A stretch of 64,000 bases of DNA from Odontocerum albicorne (taxonomy: Eukaryota; Arthropoda; Insecta; Trichoptera; Odontoceridae). The notes under the pieces are model-generated. The model was given only the letters and a program-made list of their open reading frames with translations, was not told where the DNA came from and ran no database searches. Location of the stretch: contig OX463844.1 of NCBI GenBank assembly GCA_949825065.1, positions 30,778,033-30,842,032 of the forward strand, in the 5' to 3' direction. Position numbers and translations under genes: made by a program. Shown in pieces: positions 1 through 11,712 of the stretch; position 1 is the first letter of the stretch; each line of letters opens with the position of its first letter.

Positions 1-344
1 AAAACATTGGTAGAAGTTTAAATAAACTTATAAGATGTTGGGATATAAACGGAATATAAAATAAAATAAAATAACCCGTCTTTTGAAGATATTTGTATGG
101 CGGCACAATTCTAGAATTCATAATAAATAAGTGTTTGAGAAAAAACCCAAAACACTCTTATAATATCATATATGTAATTTGTTTGAGTGATCACTGTAGA
201 ATAACTAAGTATCATCACTGATTGGCGTTATCGCCTACTTAAAACATTATCGTGTTTGTGTTACAGAAGGCTCCGAATAACATAATATACAAAGGGTGGT
301 CAGGACTATTATCATGAAAAGGTATAAGTGTTAGCTTTGTTAAC

Positions 345-640
345 AAAAAGACGAACTACTGCTTTCTACTGCAGAGATACGTATGCTCCGGTGGTCAATT
401 CACACTTCGGTACTTGCCAATAATAACTTAACCTGAGAAGTGAGAAGTAACGGCGAGATTAAACTCCCAAAAAGAGCTCAGGGACATCAAAGGGCATCAT
501 AGAGTGGAAAGTGGACGTAGAATAGACTCAAATTAGTACATTTTCCAACTATTGTGTGGATAGAGATGGATGGAGAAGAATTCTTCAATCGGCACCTCCC
601 ACCAGATGTCGAGGAAAAAATATGAAATTGAATACCAATA
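345..640 (+). pseudogene. LINE reverse transcriptase C-terminal fragment
   Basis: A broken retrotransposon fragment. Bases 368-397 read TAEIRMLRWS, closely matching TAEMRMLRWS in the LINE-B copy near 15.7 kb. Further on, around 556-600, DGWRRILQSAPPT in another frame resembles the extreme C-terminus of such reverse transcriptases. Stops and frame changes lie between the two motifs. Clade not assigned. Confidence 0.5.
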
Positions 641-1389
641 AGGTAATAATGCCAGGTAGAATGGCATCACAGTTGAAGGTAAAAAATATTATCAACAAAC
701 TATTCAAGGACAACTTCAGAAATAAATATTATAATTGACTATTAGCGAAAATCATCCATCGAATCCACCAGGAAAAATATAGAAAAAGTAAGTTTCTCCA
801 TTAAGGTTGCAAGAGTTTGGGTTAGAATTAAACCCGAATTGATCATAAATGGCTTAAAAATGTTATGTTTCTAAAAGTTGGATGAGATAGAGGGCGACAT
901 TTTAAGGGAGCCAAACCGAGCCATTGAAAATCAGGTAACGTCATAAAGAAGTGAAGGTTGGATCGATTCTGAATAATCAATATAACTATGAGGGGAATTC
1001 GTGTTGATTATCAATGCAAACCGTATTTTAATTTTCCTCGTTGTATGAAGACAGAAGTGCATGTGTAAGAAAGAGTAAATATATAATTCACTGAGTGGTT
1101 CTAAATTATGGAACCGTAAAGCAAGAATGTGAAATGTCACCTTGGTTGTTTTATATACAGACATAGATTCATATGTGTAAGATTAAGTAAAGTGAATGTA
1201 TGTGGATTTCTGTATGATAATGCTTGCAGAAAATAAAGGCGATTTAAGGGATATGATAAGTGAAGATATATGAGAGATATCTAGTTATAGGTTTAAAAAT
1301 TAATTTTGCGAAATCAAAGGTTGGGTTTATAGAAAAAAATTTGATAAATAGTGTATGCGATGTATGGGTTATCTCAGAAAAAACTGGAG

Positions 1390-2000
1390 CAGACTGATGA
1401 GTTCTGTTATCTATGCAGTATGTTTACGTGTGATGGGCAAGTTTAAGGGACATTGAAATAAGGAGAGTGACAAGGAACAAGGCAAACGGAGTTAATGTCA
1501 TACACAACATCTGCGCAATATCAACAGTAACCAAAATGACTAAATAATAGTGTGTTGGTGACTACCTTGATGAATGGAAGTAAAAATTGGACTTGATAAA
1601 TGAAGGATTATACTAAGATTAATGCTGTGGAGATTCGTGATCTAAGGAAAATTTGTGGAGTTTCAATTTGTGAAAAAAAATCTGAATGAAAAAATCGGAA
1701 ATTGATCCATGGTTGTTTTAAGTTACATAAAGAAAGGAGCTTTAAGATGGTTTGGATACGTGGAGAGAATAAATAATGAATAAAATACCAAGCGAATATA
1801 CAATTCAGAAGTGCTAGGTGTTCGGGGAACAATAGATCGAGAAAAACGTGGCTGAACCAAATGGACAAGATTTTGAAAAAGGTTAAGTAATAAATATGAA
1901 TAATGGAGGATTAAGCATGACGAATTGTATGAATATAGAGGCGAAAGTTGTGTGCTATGATATAAAAGTTTGGAAATCTTTTCTTTCTGTCTACTCCGCT
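1390..2000 (+). pseudogene. decayed LINE-A reverse transcriptase C-terminal region
   Basis: From 1393 the frame reads TDEFCYLCSMFTCDG, a decayed form of the YLGSLFTxDG block that follows the RT palm in a very common arthropod non-LTR family. Other family blocks follow with frame changes: a relic of the LMYGSE block (LMNGSKNWT), INAVEIRDLRKICGVS, then a relic of LRWFGHVERM near 1745-1780. Many stops and frameshifts mark it as dead. The same family recurs at 2.1, 3.1, 7.5, 8.0, 10.1, 24.0, 35.5 and 38.3 kb; I call it LINE-A here for convenience. Confidence 0.65.
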
Positions 2001-2129
2001 AGGGACACGGTGTGATGATACGTACTATATGTATGTTTTTTTTTTAAATACAATATTTTAATATGAATTATGTTTTCAATGGATTGATAAATAAATACTA
2101 ACAAAACAAATATACTGTATAAATGTAAG

Positions 2130-2330
2130 TGAAAAGCGTGGCAGAGGAAGACAAACAAGAGTGAGCTGGATCAAGTGAGTTATATTTTAAAAGAAGGAAA
2201 TGTAAAAAGTCAGAGAAATCGTAGGAGATGCATGAGAAGGTGAATAAATATGGAAAAAGCGAAATTTGTGTGTCGACATAGGAAATTCCGGCGCTCAGTC
2301 ATCTCTTCCTACCCCAAAAAGAAAACCGCG
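2130..2330 (+). pseudogene. LINE-A C-terminal tail fragment
   Basis: From 2133 the frame reads KRGRGRQTRVSWIK, the GRGRPRxTWxDQ-type block near the end of LINE-A proteins. It is followed by remnants of the final segment and by a 3' end similar to those at 3.65 kb and 35.5 kb. Too short and broken to be functional. Confidence 0.5.
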
Positions 2331-3049
2331 TTAATTTCGAGCCCGCGTTATATTCGGTCTAATACGGCATGTACTAAATAACAAGCTTAACGAATTCGTT
2401 ATGGTAACTCATTTAATAAGATGACAAAATAAAATAAAATAAATTTTGTTAAGAAAACGAACATTATTTATAAATCTTGATAATATCAAAATCAATAAAT
2501 GGAGAAAATCACCTCTACACGTACGAGAGCATGTTATGTGCGTCATAAAATGCGCTACTTTCATATGAAGTACTTTAGTGCCGTGAAAATGAAACTTTGA
2601 ATATTGTTTCGCATTTGCAAATGTCAATATAAAATGGAAAACATTTTTTTCGAATGTCTTTAGTGCTCCAGTATTGCTGAATATTTTCATACAACACGTA
2701 TGAAGAGTGATAAAGAAGTTTTTATTTTACTGCGTACTTACTGCAAAGCTGACTTTTATATAGAGAAGTCGCAACTTTTTACAGCCGGAGATTTCTCAGT
2801 TTTCAGAGATATTTTACGTGCTTACTTTAATAAAAATTCAATACTATGTAAAAACTTAAACTTTGAAATGTGACAAAATATAAATTCTTATTTTATTTGT
2901 GAGATTAGGATATCGACACATTCTGGATAAAAGAGCTTAACTTTCTGTGTATGAATTTGATAGATATAATACACAGGGATAAAAAAAATTGGGTCCTTTA
3001 TAAATAGACAGAAGAAGTAAAAGTTTGAGTGAAATGAAAAACAAAACAT

Positions 3050-3700
3050 TAGAGCTAGTCGGGGAAATTTGAGTATTTAGGAAGCTAGTTCACATTGGAT
3101 GGTCGCGCGATGTTCTATTTTGAAAGAAGATTGGCAACATGTAATGGAGTGAATTGTGTGTTGAACGATGTATTAACCGACTGGAACATTTAAAAAAAGT
3201 AAAACTGACTACTCATAATGAAATCTGATTCCAATATTACAATTGGCAAATTAAACTTAGATGTGGAAAAAAGTGATGACAGTATATAGGATAAAAACTG
3301 TAAAAATAAGAACGTTGCGTAGAATGTGTGGGAAGACAATAAATGACAGAACAAAAAAAGGGGACATTAGAAAAGAATGCGGATTGAAAGAAAATGCAGT
3401 GCTCAAGATTAAAAAAGGGATGTTGAGGTGATTTGACCGCGTTAAAAGAATGAATTATGAAAGATTTATGTAAATAATTTATACTAGTTAGAACATTTGA
3501 GAAGTTTGGGAAGACCTAGAAAGCGTGGCATAACTTTTATTTAAATTTTGAAAGAGGGAGAATATAATTTTTATTATAGAAGAGTAAGCCTAACGAGGTG
3601 TATGGACGTAGTGGAAGTGAAATGTGTGTGCCAGGATAAAATACAGTGGATATATGTTCTTTCCGTCTTCTCCTATAGGGGCATGAATGTGAAATGACAG
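3050..3700 (+). pseudogene. decayed LINE-A reverse transcriptase fragment
   Basis: Blocks in family order: FTLDGRAMF near 3090-3120, a decayed region to 3300, TLRRMCGK-like bases near 3312-3335, RKECGLKENAVLKI-like bases near 3372-3410, and a PRKRG block near 3513-3530. The 3' end near 3650-3690 resembles the LINE-A end at 35.5 kb on the other strand. Numerous stops and frameshifts. Confidence 0.6.
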
Positions 3701-3746
3701 TAAGATAAAATAAATACCAGTTAACAAATGCACACTGAATCTCTAT

Positions 3747-3812
3747 CAGCGATATGAACCAGTAGTATGGTTGCACATACAGCGATATGAACCAGTAGTG
3801 TGGTTGCACATA
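3747..3812. repeat. 33-bp tandem duplication
   Basis: Two head-to-tail 33-bp units beginning CAGCGATATGAACCAGTAGT, at 3747-3779 and 3780-3812, differing at one base. A recent local duplication. Confidence 0.85.
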
Positions 3813-3979
3813 CAATACACATGTTGAGATTTCCGAAGTAAAATATACAGTTTTTTGTCTTTCTTATCAATCTTGAACGTTTAGGATTAAGCCTTTTGTG
3901 TTAGAATGGATTGATTTGGTTGATGGATTGATTGAATGGATTGATTTTACATTTTTTTTAAAATCACGATCCTTAATTT

Positions 3980-4635
3980 TTGGAATTTTATTTATCGACA
4001 CTTTGTTCTAGAAGTATGAACTGGTTGAATGTTAGAAATAGACGCCAAATTCCCATGCTGTCTCTATTGTATAATATCCTTAACTGTCCCGCCACCCCTT
4101 CTTATCTCGCCGAAAATTTTCAGCGTCTTTCCAATCATGGATTAGCGCTAAACTCAAACAGATATTGTCTATTGGGCTTTCCAGTTCACCGCTTCTCTTT
4201 CTTTACGTCGTCCTTTACTGTCCATGCAGTGAGACTCTGGAATCAGTTACAAACCAATATAAGACTCGCTCCGTCCTTGGCATGTTTTAAGAAGTAACTG
4301 AAAAAACTCTTAATTTTTAGTCAGTAAAATAACGTGTTTCATTCCTGATTTTTCTTTTCCTTTCCTCTCCACCATCCCTTCCTTTCCTTTTGATTGATGA
4401 TATCTAATTTTATATGACAAAGAATGTTCGGGTGATTGTCCGTCTTTGTGGGGTTCGTGGGTATATGCTCACGTATGTGTTTATGGATTTTGTGAAGATG
4501 GATAGTCATTTGAATGATTTATGCGACCACGTAACTTGCTTCATTCACTTTTGTCTGGTCGGTTGGAAGAGATTGCCGCCTGGCAATACACCCGCCAGAT
4601 TGTATTTGCAACAAAAGGGTTAAATAAAAAATTAA
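3980..4635 (+). pseudogene. LINE-C 3' end: RT C-terminus and 3' tail
   Basis: An open frame ending at 4297 carries SFTVHAVRLWNQLQTNIR then APSLACFKK, the hallmark of the last residues of many arthropod non-LTR reverse transcriptases (FTVRAVRLWNxLPxxIRxAPSLxxFKxxLK). A premature TAA follows FKK, and the same frame then continues LKKLLIF, so the stop is probably a late mutation. After it comes a 3' untranslated region ending in AAATAAA-type repeats near 4620-4640. Bases 4573-4586 form a small TTGCC/GGCAA hairpin. The same 3' end recurs at 39.4-39.8 kb with high identity. Only the end of the element is present, consistent with 5' truncation during target-primed reverse transcription. Confidence 0.7.
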
Positions 4636-4654
4636 ATAAAAAATATGGACTGGT

Positions 4655-4708
4655 GGGTTTATAATCAGGTAGTAGTCGCTTTCAACCAACCAAATCAGAA
4701 TTAATACA
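4655..4708 (-). repeat. inverted LINE-C/SINE-A tail fragment
   Basis: On the minus strand this reads TCTGATTTGGTTGGTTGAAA and ends in an AAACCCACCAG-like sequence, the same order as the LINE-C tail just upstream (TCTGGTCGGTTGGAAGAGAT to CCCGCCAG). It therefore faces the plus-strand copy tail to tail. Confidence 0.5.
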
Positions 4709-5074
4709 ATAAAATTGAGTAAAGTGGTCATGAAAACAAAAATGATTCTACTTTGTGTTTTTATAGTTATCAGAAATAAAAATCAAATGGTATCAATTGA
4801 TGAGATAAGAGATAGACTTTGAAAATGAGAGTAACATCACTTATTCGAAAGAAACCTATCAATGATTGTTGTTTTGTTTCTTTTTTGTTTTTTCACAAAA
4901 TTATGTATATTTGTTGTCATGTGTAAAATAAATAAAAAAATAAATGACTGTATGAAACCTCTCAGTCAAGGAACGAGTTTTATGTTAGTTTATAAAAAGG
5001 GGCATCAGAGATGAGTATAAAATAATTTGAGTTGATCAGCCAGTATTTCTCTATATTTAAAAGAAATTGCATAC

Positions 5075-5165
5075 TAAACGAACTACTTAGCCTAATTGGC
5101 AGGACTTTGTCTTTGAATTTGGTGTTTTTGGGTTCCAGTCCCGTTGGTAACCAAAAAAATGTTTT
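5075..5165 (+). mobile_element. tRNA-derived SINE head
   Basis: An A-box-like segment (TAGCCTAATTGGCAGG) and a B-box-like segment (GGGTTCCAGTCCCGTT) sit about 35 bases apart, as in a tRNA, followed by an A-rich stretch. The rest of the cloverleaf does not pair well, so I read it as a SINE head rather than a tRNA gene. Confidence 0.5.
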
Positions 5166-5344
5166 TTTCACAAACCTTTCTCGTCTTTTTAGTTGATATG
5201 AAGAAATTGTCACTTGACAATTAACTCGCTAGGTTAACAACGGACTACTATAATAAATCAGGAACAAACATATATGTTTGTGAATATTTCAATTTATCAA
5301 AACTTTCTTGGAGAAATACTCTTAAAATATCAAGGTTTTATATA

Positions 5345-5500
5345 TTATTTATAGTTGTGACATTAACACTGTGGAGGTTTAGACACTGTAAGTTGTTTAA
5401 TCAAACACCGCTTAATAAAATAGATAACGGTGTAACCCTACCAGTTTTAAGATTTTCACCTCATCATCAGGGAGAACAAACAAGACTGATATAGCAAAAC
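5345..5500 (-). mobile_element. Penelope-like 3' end, degenerate solo copy
   Basis: Minus-strand copy of the 3' end seen at 21.4 and 38.9 kb. It contains the CTCCCTGATGATGAGG hammerhead-like block, TGGTAGGGTTACACCG, and the CCTCCACAGTG to ACTATAAATAATA terminal region. The core is damaged (see the separate ribozyme entry). Confidence 0.65.
5440..5470 (-). ncRNA. degenerate hammerhead-like core
   Basis: On the minus strand CTGATGA is intact, but the expected GAAA is AAAA and the ACCGGT palindrome has become ACTGGT. Probably inactive. Confidence 0.4.
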
Positions 5501-7500
5501 TTAAAAAATGTTAAATGTGACAAATGAAGTCAAGAAATATGCGTGAACATTTTATAGCTTAATTTTTCCTTTAGAAATTAAATTTTTATAACTTTTGTGT
5601 TTTAAAAAGAACGATGTGGTTTTGGAAAAATACTCGCTTGCTCTCTCCCCTTCAGTTATTTCAAATTATTGGCCCTTTACAAAGTTGAAAAATCAAAAAT
5701 TTTATAACAATATCTCTCCTTAATCAAAATCTTATTTTCCAAATGTGAATGAAAGTAAATATTTTTATTATCTGCTCAACATTCTTCCCCCTTCAATTTC
5801 ATTCAAACGAGGATATGACTTAAGATCTATCATCCCTTTGATGTGATGAACTCTACGCATGACAATAGAGCCCCGTATATCACATCATTTGATGGCAGTC
5901 TGACTAAAAAGATATGAGTATATTACATTTTACTATATGAAGATCAATTACATGGAAAATATCTTTCAATTGCAGGTCACTTATTTATTTTTTATCAGCA
6001 AATTTTTTTATTTAAATATTTATTAAATCTTTTGTGTAATTTTAATAAAATACGAAAATGTTGGCTTCTGTCTTTTTTAAGCTTTGTTAAGAAAATAGTT
6101 CCAAATAATTTTTTTTTCTTTAAAAAAAAAACGTTTTTTATTTAATTTTTAAAAGTGCAGATTGTTTATTAAAAAGTATATTTTTCATTGGTCTAATTTA
6201 ATTGCAATTTTTTTGTGAATATTTTTACTTATTGATTTTTTTGTAAAAGGCCAGAACTCAGAATGCATTAACTCAGCGCAATTGATGAAATCTAGTCAAT
6301 TGTTGTTGCGTTTCAAAGACATCAGAGCCTTGAGATACAATTTTAAAATTGCATGAAAGTCTTCTTCAGAATTATAGTCGTATAGTATTTCGTCCATGAG
6401 GAGAGTTTGCTATCTAAACAGCGTTGTGTAAATTGTCTTTTTACTATTATGGTAGAAAATTTTATTTAGTAATCAATCAATGAAATTGAGGCTTTCAAGA
6501 ATATAAAGTTTATGGAATGCTGCATTATGTGTGAATAGTCGGTGATATTGGATAATTTTCATAGAACAGTTAACTAAAATATTAAAGGTATTTTAAATAA
6601 AAGTACAATACGAGTGGCTGACATTTTTTGGGAATATCTAAAAAGTTTGTATGGTGATAAATTATATTTATTAAAATAACAATTAATATAAAATATTCAA
6701 TTAAAAAGTCTCACAACTTATTATTAGACTTGTGTCTTATGGTGATAGAAAATAAAAAATGTAAATTTTAAGTACCACAGTTCCTCTTCTAAAAATAAAC
6801 ATTGAAGTTTTTTTAAAGCAATTCACAATAAAAAAACAACAGATTTCATTGATCACTGTATCATTTTTAGATTCGCTGCATTAATTTATTTGGTCTTAAC
6901 AGTTCTTGTTAAATAAAATATGTTGACGCATACATAAAGATTTTTCACATTTAATAATAAAATGAGTATCATAGTACAATATTTGATAATAATTTCAATA
7001 TTGTTTTGTGATGATTATTAATTATAATGCCATCTGTCGTGAAATTGTGAAACATATTTATTATCTCAGGCTGTTGAAAGAGCGCGCATGCAAAATAAGC
7101 TCAACCATCTTTCGATGACAGTTTGATGTATCACACGCTGAGATTGTCCAATGTATATAATATTTTGATAAAAGGGGATTTCATATCAATATTTTTAGAA
7201 CATCACTCATTGTAATTGTATTCTTTAGTGACGTGCAGTAAGGCATTTTGGCTCGATGTTGGCTGGATAATTCATAACTCAATATCGCTACGCTGAAAGG
7301 GTACTAAAATTGACTGATGCAGTAACGTAAAGAATTTACTCAATACACAATACATGTTAAATGAAAAGTCATTTTTTATATCAGTTAAATAGCTTCAAAA
7401 ATTAAAAAAAAATCGATATAAAAATTGCTTTCTAAACGGCATTACACAAAATATACTTTTATTATTATATGACAATGATAAATAATAAATGGGTAAATAA
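5501..7500. other. AT-rich intergenic DNA, no feature seen
   Basis: Long A and T runs with no open frame showing a recognisable motif. A slightly GC-richer patch near 7070-7150 has no identifiable content. Confidence 0.5.
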
Positions 7501-7504
7501 TAAT

Positions 7505-7815
7505 CATCATCGCCATCACGCTATACCCCTATTGATGTAGACAGAGAAAACAGATCTCTGCCTCATTCTATTTCGGCACATATTTATCGCTTCGTTCACT
7601 TCCGATTATAAAGACTTTTCATACTTTCATGTTTCGAAATTTTATTAATCAGGTCATGTCACGTTTTTCTCAGATTTACCAACCTTTTTGTACCTTTTTT
7701 ACAGATTTACCAACCTTCTTGTAGAAATTGTTTTTTATTAATATTTTACCATTCATTCTATCTATGAGACCGAACCACTTCAATGTTCTTTTTCGAGCAC
7801 TGCATCTAAATTCAA
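7505..7815 (-). pseudogene. LINE-A fragment, 3' end and C-terminus
   Basis: Read on the minus strand, 7815-7740 gives a decayed IEKxxLRWFGHxxRMN-type block and 7620-7505 resembles the LINE-A 3' end at 35.5 kb. No frame is open for more than a few dozen codons. Confidence 0.45.
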
Positions 7816-8019
7816 CCAAATGATTTCTTTTGTATGCGTTTCGAAAATATTGTTACAAGTGGAAGAAATTTAAGATTGAAAAAAAAATACCATATATGTG
7901 TGAACGACTTTTGGACAAGGAAGTTTTTTGAACTTGGCTCCTAAACTAGGCCAAGTTTCCATACTACTAAAATTTTTAAACAATGAAATTTTCGGAGCGT
8001 GAGAAATCGATTGACATGA

Positions 8020-8320
8020 ATGAGAGTATTTATAATGAATTAAATTTTGAATGAATATTATGTAGGAAGTAAGAAACAGGAGGAGTTCTATGAGAAAATG
8101 TATGGGTGTGGAGGAAGTAAAGGAAGTATGTAGTGATAGGAAATGTTGGCGCTTTATCCTCTCTATCTAATTCAATAGGGAAATGGCGTGAAAGTACGCA
8201 TATTTGCAGAATATTTCAATTATAGGAGGTGAAAGCTGTATATCGTGATGGGATAGTGCGGTAGTCTGTCTTCTCTGCCAACCCCTCCTGAAAAACGTCG
8301 TAATGTCGAGAATCTTTGAA
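8020..8320 (+). pseudogene. LINE-A 3' end fragment
   Basis: The stretch around 8110-8200 (GAGGAAGTAAAGGAAGTATG then TCCTCTCTATCTAATT and AATAGGGAAATGGCGTGA) matches the complement of the LINE-A 3' end near 35.5 kb. No intact coding frame. Confidence 0.45.
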
Positions 8321-8729
8321 GATTTTCTTTGTTTTGCTGTTAAAGTTATGGTGGAATATTAAAAGTAGTATAAAAATTAAATAACGAGTACACTGCTGAA
8401 TTCGAATGATGCATTTATCAAGAAGACAAAATTATATGACTATTTCTCAAAAGAGAATATTTGATGTTTAAACAAAATTGACAATATTTTGAGTTGAGAA
8501 ATTGAAGACATTATAGAAATGATAAAAAACTACTTAGAATTGCAACAATAGATAGTCTCATATGGTTAAATAATTTTCTATGGACATCGGTACTGCTATG
8601 AAATATGCATCGATCAAATGTGACAACAAGAGCATTTAACTATTTTATATCTTGTTTTCCGGAATTCAAAGTCTGTTATCTGCATTTATTTCAAAATAAG
8701 GAAAAAGCCTGTCGTGCTCTGAACTCTTT

Positions 8730-9010
8730 TAAAGTTTTGAATACAAAAAACTTCTCAAGCTACTTAAACTTCCATAAAAGTATTTTTTTTCAAAAATTTA
8801 TCAAATACAAAAAAATCGAGAAAGTTCAAGAATTTCAAAATTAATTCACAATATGGAAAATTCTTGAAAGTATCGAAAATACACTAATTATTATACAACT
8901 GAAAATATCAAAAGGTAAGATTTTCAAAAGAGTCTCAAAATGTTCGAAAATATTGAACAATACATCATGTTGAAAATTCTCGAAATAATTGAAAGTATGT
9001 TAAATTATCC
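8730..9010. repeat. degenerate short-period AT-rich repeat
   Basis: Short motifs of the form AAAATxxTCGAAA recur irregularly about every 12-18 bases. The period is not strict, so this is a decayed simple repeat at best. Confidence 0.3.
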
Positions 9011-9317
9011 AGAGAGATCAAAAATGCTAAGAATACTAAAAAACCTAAAAAGTTCTTCATTGAATTCCCGTTTCATTAATAATTTTGGTTAAGAAATAAA
9101 GTTGTGTCTATTGATAATTTTCCTATAACCGTTAACTTTTATAATCATCAACGGCGTATTATAGATGAATCTCATCATCAAAGTGCAATGCAAAAAATGG
9201 TGCCTTGATATTTTAATTATGTAGAAATGGCGTATTTGATATACTCGTATAAACGGAGTTGATTATGATATTTCAATTGTTTGAATTGTGTAGCAGTCTG
9301 CGCCTTAACGCGTCGAC

Positions 9318-9450
9318 AACCCCCGTGGCCTAGTAAGTGACATACTTGTCATTTCGGGGGTTGCGAGTTTGATTCCCGTTAGAACTCGAACTTTCGGGGA
9401 TACTGAAACAATTACGAATAGAGTTATGTATTTAAAAAAATAAGTGAGCG
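9318..9450 (+). mobile_element. SINE-A head
   Basis: CCCCGTGGCCTAGTAAGTGA (A-box region) and GCGAGTTTGATTCCCGTT (B-box region) are spaced as in a tRNA, followed by AGAACTCGAACTTTC, like the body of the SINE at 45.5 kb. The 3' tail is not seen here, so it may be truncated. Confidence 0.6.
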
Positions 9451-9611
9451 TAGTATTTAAAGTTAACGTAACTTATCATATATTCGTAGTTACATGTGTT
9501 TCGTTAATATCATTTTATACTTCCTTAGATTGTCAATGAAGATGTATTTTATTGTATAACAGTTCCGTTAGATACACAACAAATTTCCCGGTATATTGCA
9601 ATATGACAATC

Positions 9612-9745
9612 TTTCTAAACCAGCCTGTAAGATGTTAAAGAGGCCAGTTTGAAAAACAGGATGATTTTTTTTGTTTTATTTAAAAAAAAAGTCAGGTATG
9701 AACAGATTTTGAATCCGTGATTAAGTAGAATGACGGACTTTATTT
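9612..9745 (-). mobile_element. degenerate SINE-A body
   Basis: On the minus strand it reads a tRNA-like ATCACGGATTCAAAATCTG B-box relic, then T/A-rich linker, then CTGGCCTCTTTAACATCTTA, matching the body at 45.4 kb (GGCCTCTTGAACATCTTTCT). Its 3' tail is missing. Confidence 0.5.
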
Positions 9746-9834
9746 ATTGTCCATCTCAATATTTATTTTATTAAAATAACTTTTTTTTTCTTATTTGTGG
9801 TGGTGGTTTTTGAAACGAGCGAAGAAAAATGAAA

Positions 9835-9960
9835 TTACAATCTTTTCCTTGCCTCGCCTGCTCGAATCTCGATTATGAACGCACGGTTTCCCATGTTCGA
9901 CCATGACTGTCCCCCCGTTTGCCAATTCAGACGGCCACTGGCCATACGAAACTAAATTAT
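9835..9960. other. GC-richer noncoding patch
   Basis: A stretch of clearly higher GC than its surroundings, with no coding frame or repeat match inside the window. It could be a regulatory element or an old insertion. Confidence 0.25.
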
Positions 9961-10119
9961 TTTTCTTTGTATCTCTTAGTACTCTTTATAGGGAAATGTA
10001 AGCTTTGATGTTTATCAGATGCTTTGTTATAAAGTATATTTTTTGACAATATTAGATATTCAATTTTCTGCCTTAAATGTTTTCGTTGTTTTTCGAGGAA
10101 TATTCAGTTGAGAAAATGT

Positions 10120-10490
10120 TATATCTTGGAGGCATGTGAACGAAAGATAAATAGGAGCAGGAAATATGGTGAATGTTAGGCTATATAATGTGTTTACCAA
10201 CCGGATTATTTTTAGCAAAGCTAATTGCTCATAATGGAATGTTGTTGCCAAAATTGATACATGAAAGCGAAACTTGAACGTGGGAAAAATGTGATGAAAC
10301 AAGAATAAATACGGTAGTAATGAAAACCTTGTCTGGTATGTATGGAAGAATAATTTATGACAGATTTAGGAATGATGGTATTATGAAAGAATGCGGATTG
10401 AAGAAGATGCAATGCCAAGTGGAAAAAAAATTATTGAGATGTTTCGGCTACTTAGAGATGATGAATTATGAAAACTGACTTTGAAAAATG
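10120..10490 (+). pseudogene. LINE-A reverse transcriptase fragment
   Basis: Family blocks appear in order with frameshifts: a CWQN-YMKAKLERGKN relic of LLYGSETWTWEK near 10230-10290, then TLSGMYGRIIYDRF near 10327-10365, KECGLKKMQCQVEK near 10385-10425 and LLRCFGYLEMMNYEN near 10430-10472. Dead. Confidence 0.6.
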
Positions 10491-11219
10491 AATTGCTGAT
10501 TGGCTGGCTGATAAATGAATTGCTGGCGTTCTGTTTTGTTATAGATTTAAAGCGATGTCAAAAGGAATCATCATTTTTACTATGTTTATACCTTTATTTG
10601 GTCCTAAAGAAGATAGTTGTTCTGTCTTAGAAACGTTTACTATCCTTTAAGCCTATTTAACTTAAACGTATGGTTAATATAACGTCTTCACGGCGTAAAG
10701 GAAATATTTAGACTGTGCTTATGAAAGTACATTTATTTGAACGACACACGAGGAATATTAGCATTGAAATAAAATAACATAAGCGTTGTCTATTCAATAA
10801 CAACTTTTCACAAGATTCCAATCATCTTATGAAGATAAATCATAATTTCTAAATAAGGAGAGTTTTTATACGTTACAAAAGATCTACAAAAAACTCTTTT
10901 TGTGAAAAAAATCTCTCGAAAGTAATTTCATTAAGGTATACGTAGATCACACACACTTCATATTAAACATAACACCGGTTGAATCTAAGCGTTGCTATTG
11001 TAACTCACCGAGATCATTCTGTTAAAAGAAGACCCTGAGATAGGAAGTAGATACGCGTGTCACGGGGATTAATATAATTCGCGGAAAAACAAAATAATTT
11101 ACTTTTAAATATTCTTGAATCCAAAACATTTGACGAATAAGTAATACCTGTTTTACATCATTTCATGATATGTCTTATAATGTTGTTCGTAGTCGATATA
11201 TATGTATTAATATGGAAGT

Positions 11220-11500
11220 TGATCGGATTGTATGAGACTGTTTTTCTACCGCCTCTCGGAAACCGTCTCGTCATCCATTTCACCAGACGGAGACGTTTGC
11301 AAATTTTATTGCGTCATTAGACCGGGACGGGAATGAAATTTGCATTTAACGACCTGGATTTGCACTTTAATCCAATACACGGGGGAACTCCCGCCAATTG
11401 TGTGTCAACGTTGGACAGATTCATGGTTTCTCGGTTATTTAATTAGTTTTGTGCTGTGCTATCAGGGCCGATCTTCAACAAGTAAGAATAGAGCGATGTT
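11220..11500. promoter_or_regulatory. candidate conserved noncoding element
   Basis: An island of near-balanced base composition in AT-rich DNA. It contains a POU octamer ATTTGCAT at 11338-11345, an octamer-like ATTTGCAAAC on the minus strand at 11295-11304, and TTTAATCC at 11366-11373, resembling Otx/Bicoid sites. No transposon match. Function is inference only. Confidence 0.3.
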
Positions 11501-11712
11501 CCTAGACAAGGCTGACTATTTTTATTTCATTTCAGGGAAATTAAAAATTGTTTTTAAAAAATGCGGCCACCTATCTAGTTCATCCTCATTTTCAAGACAG
11601 GTTCCCAAAAGCGGAAGAGGAACGATCCGGAGTATTATAAATACATAGTAATCCAGACAAAATGTGTTGTCCTTACATACGGTGTGATATATTTTTCACG
11701 AATAAATACATA

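Noticed and set aside
11340..11648. 102-codon open frame
   Set aside because: It has no ATG at the listed start, no recognisable domain, and runs from the GC-richer island into AT-rich DNA.
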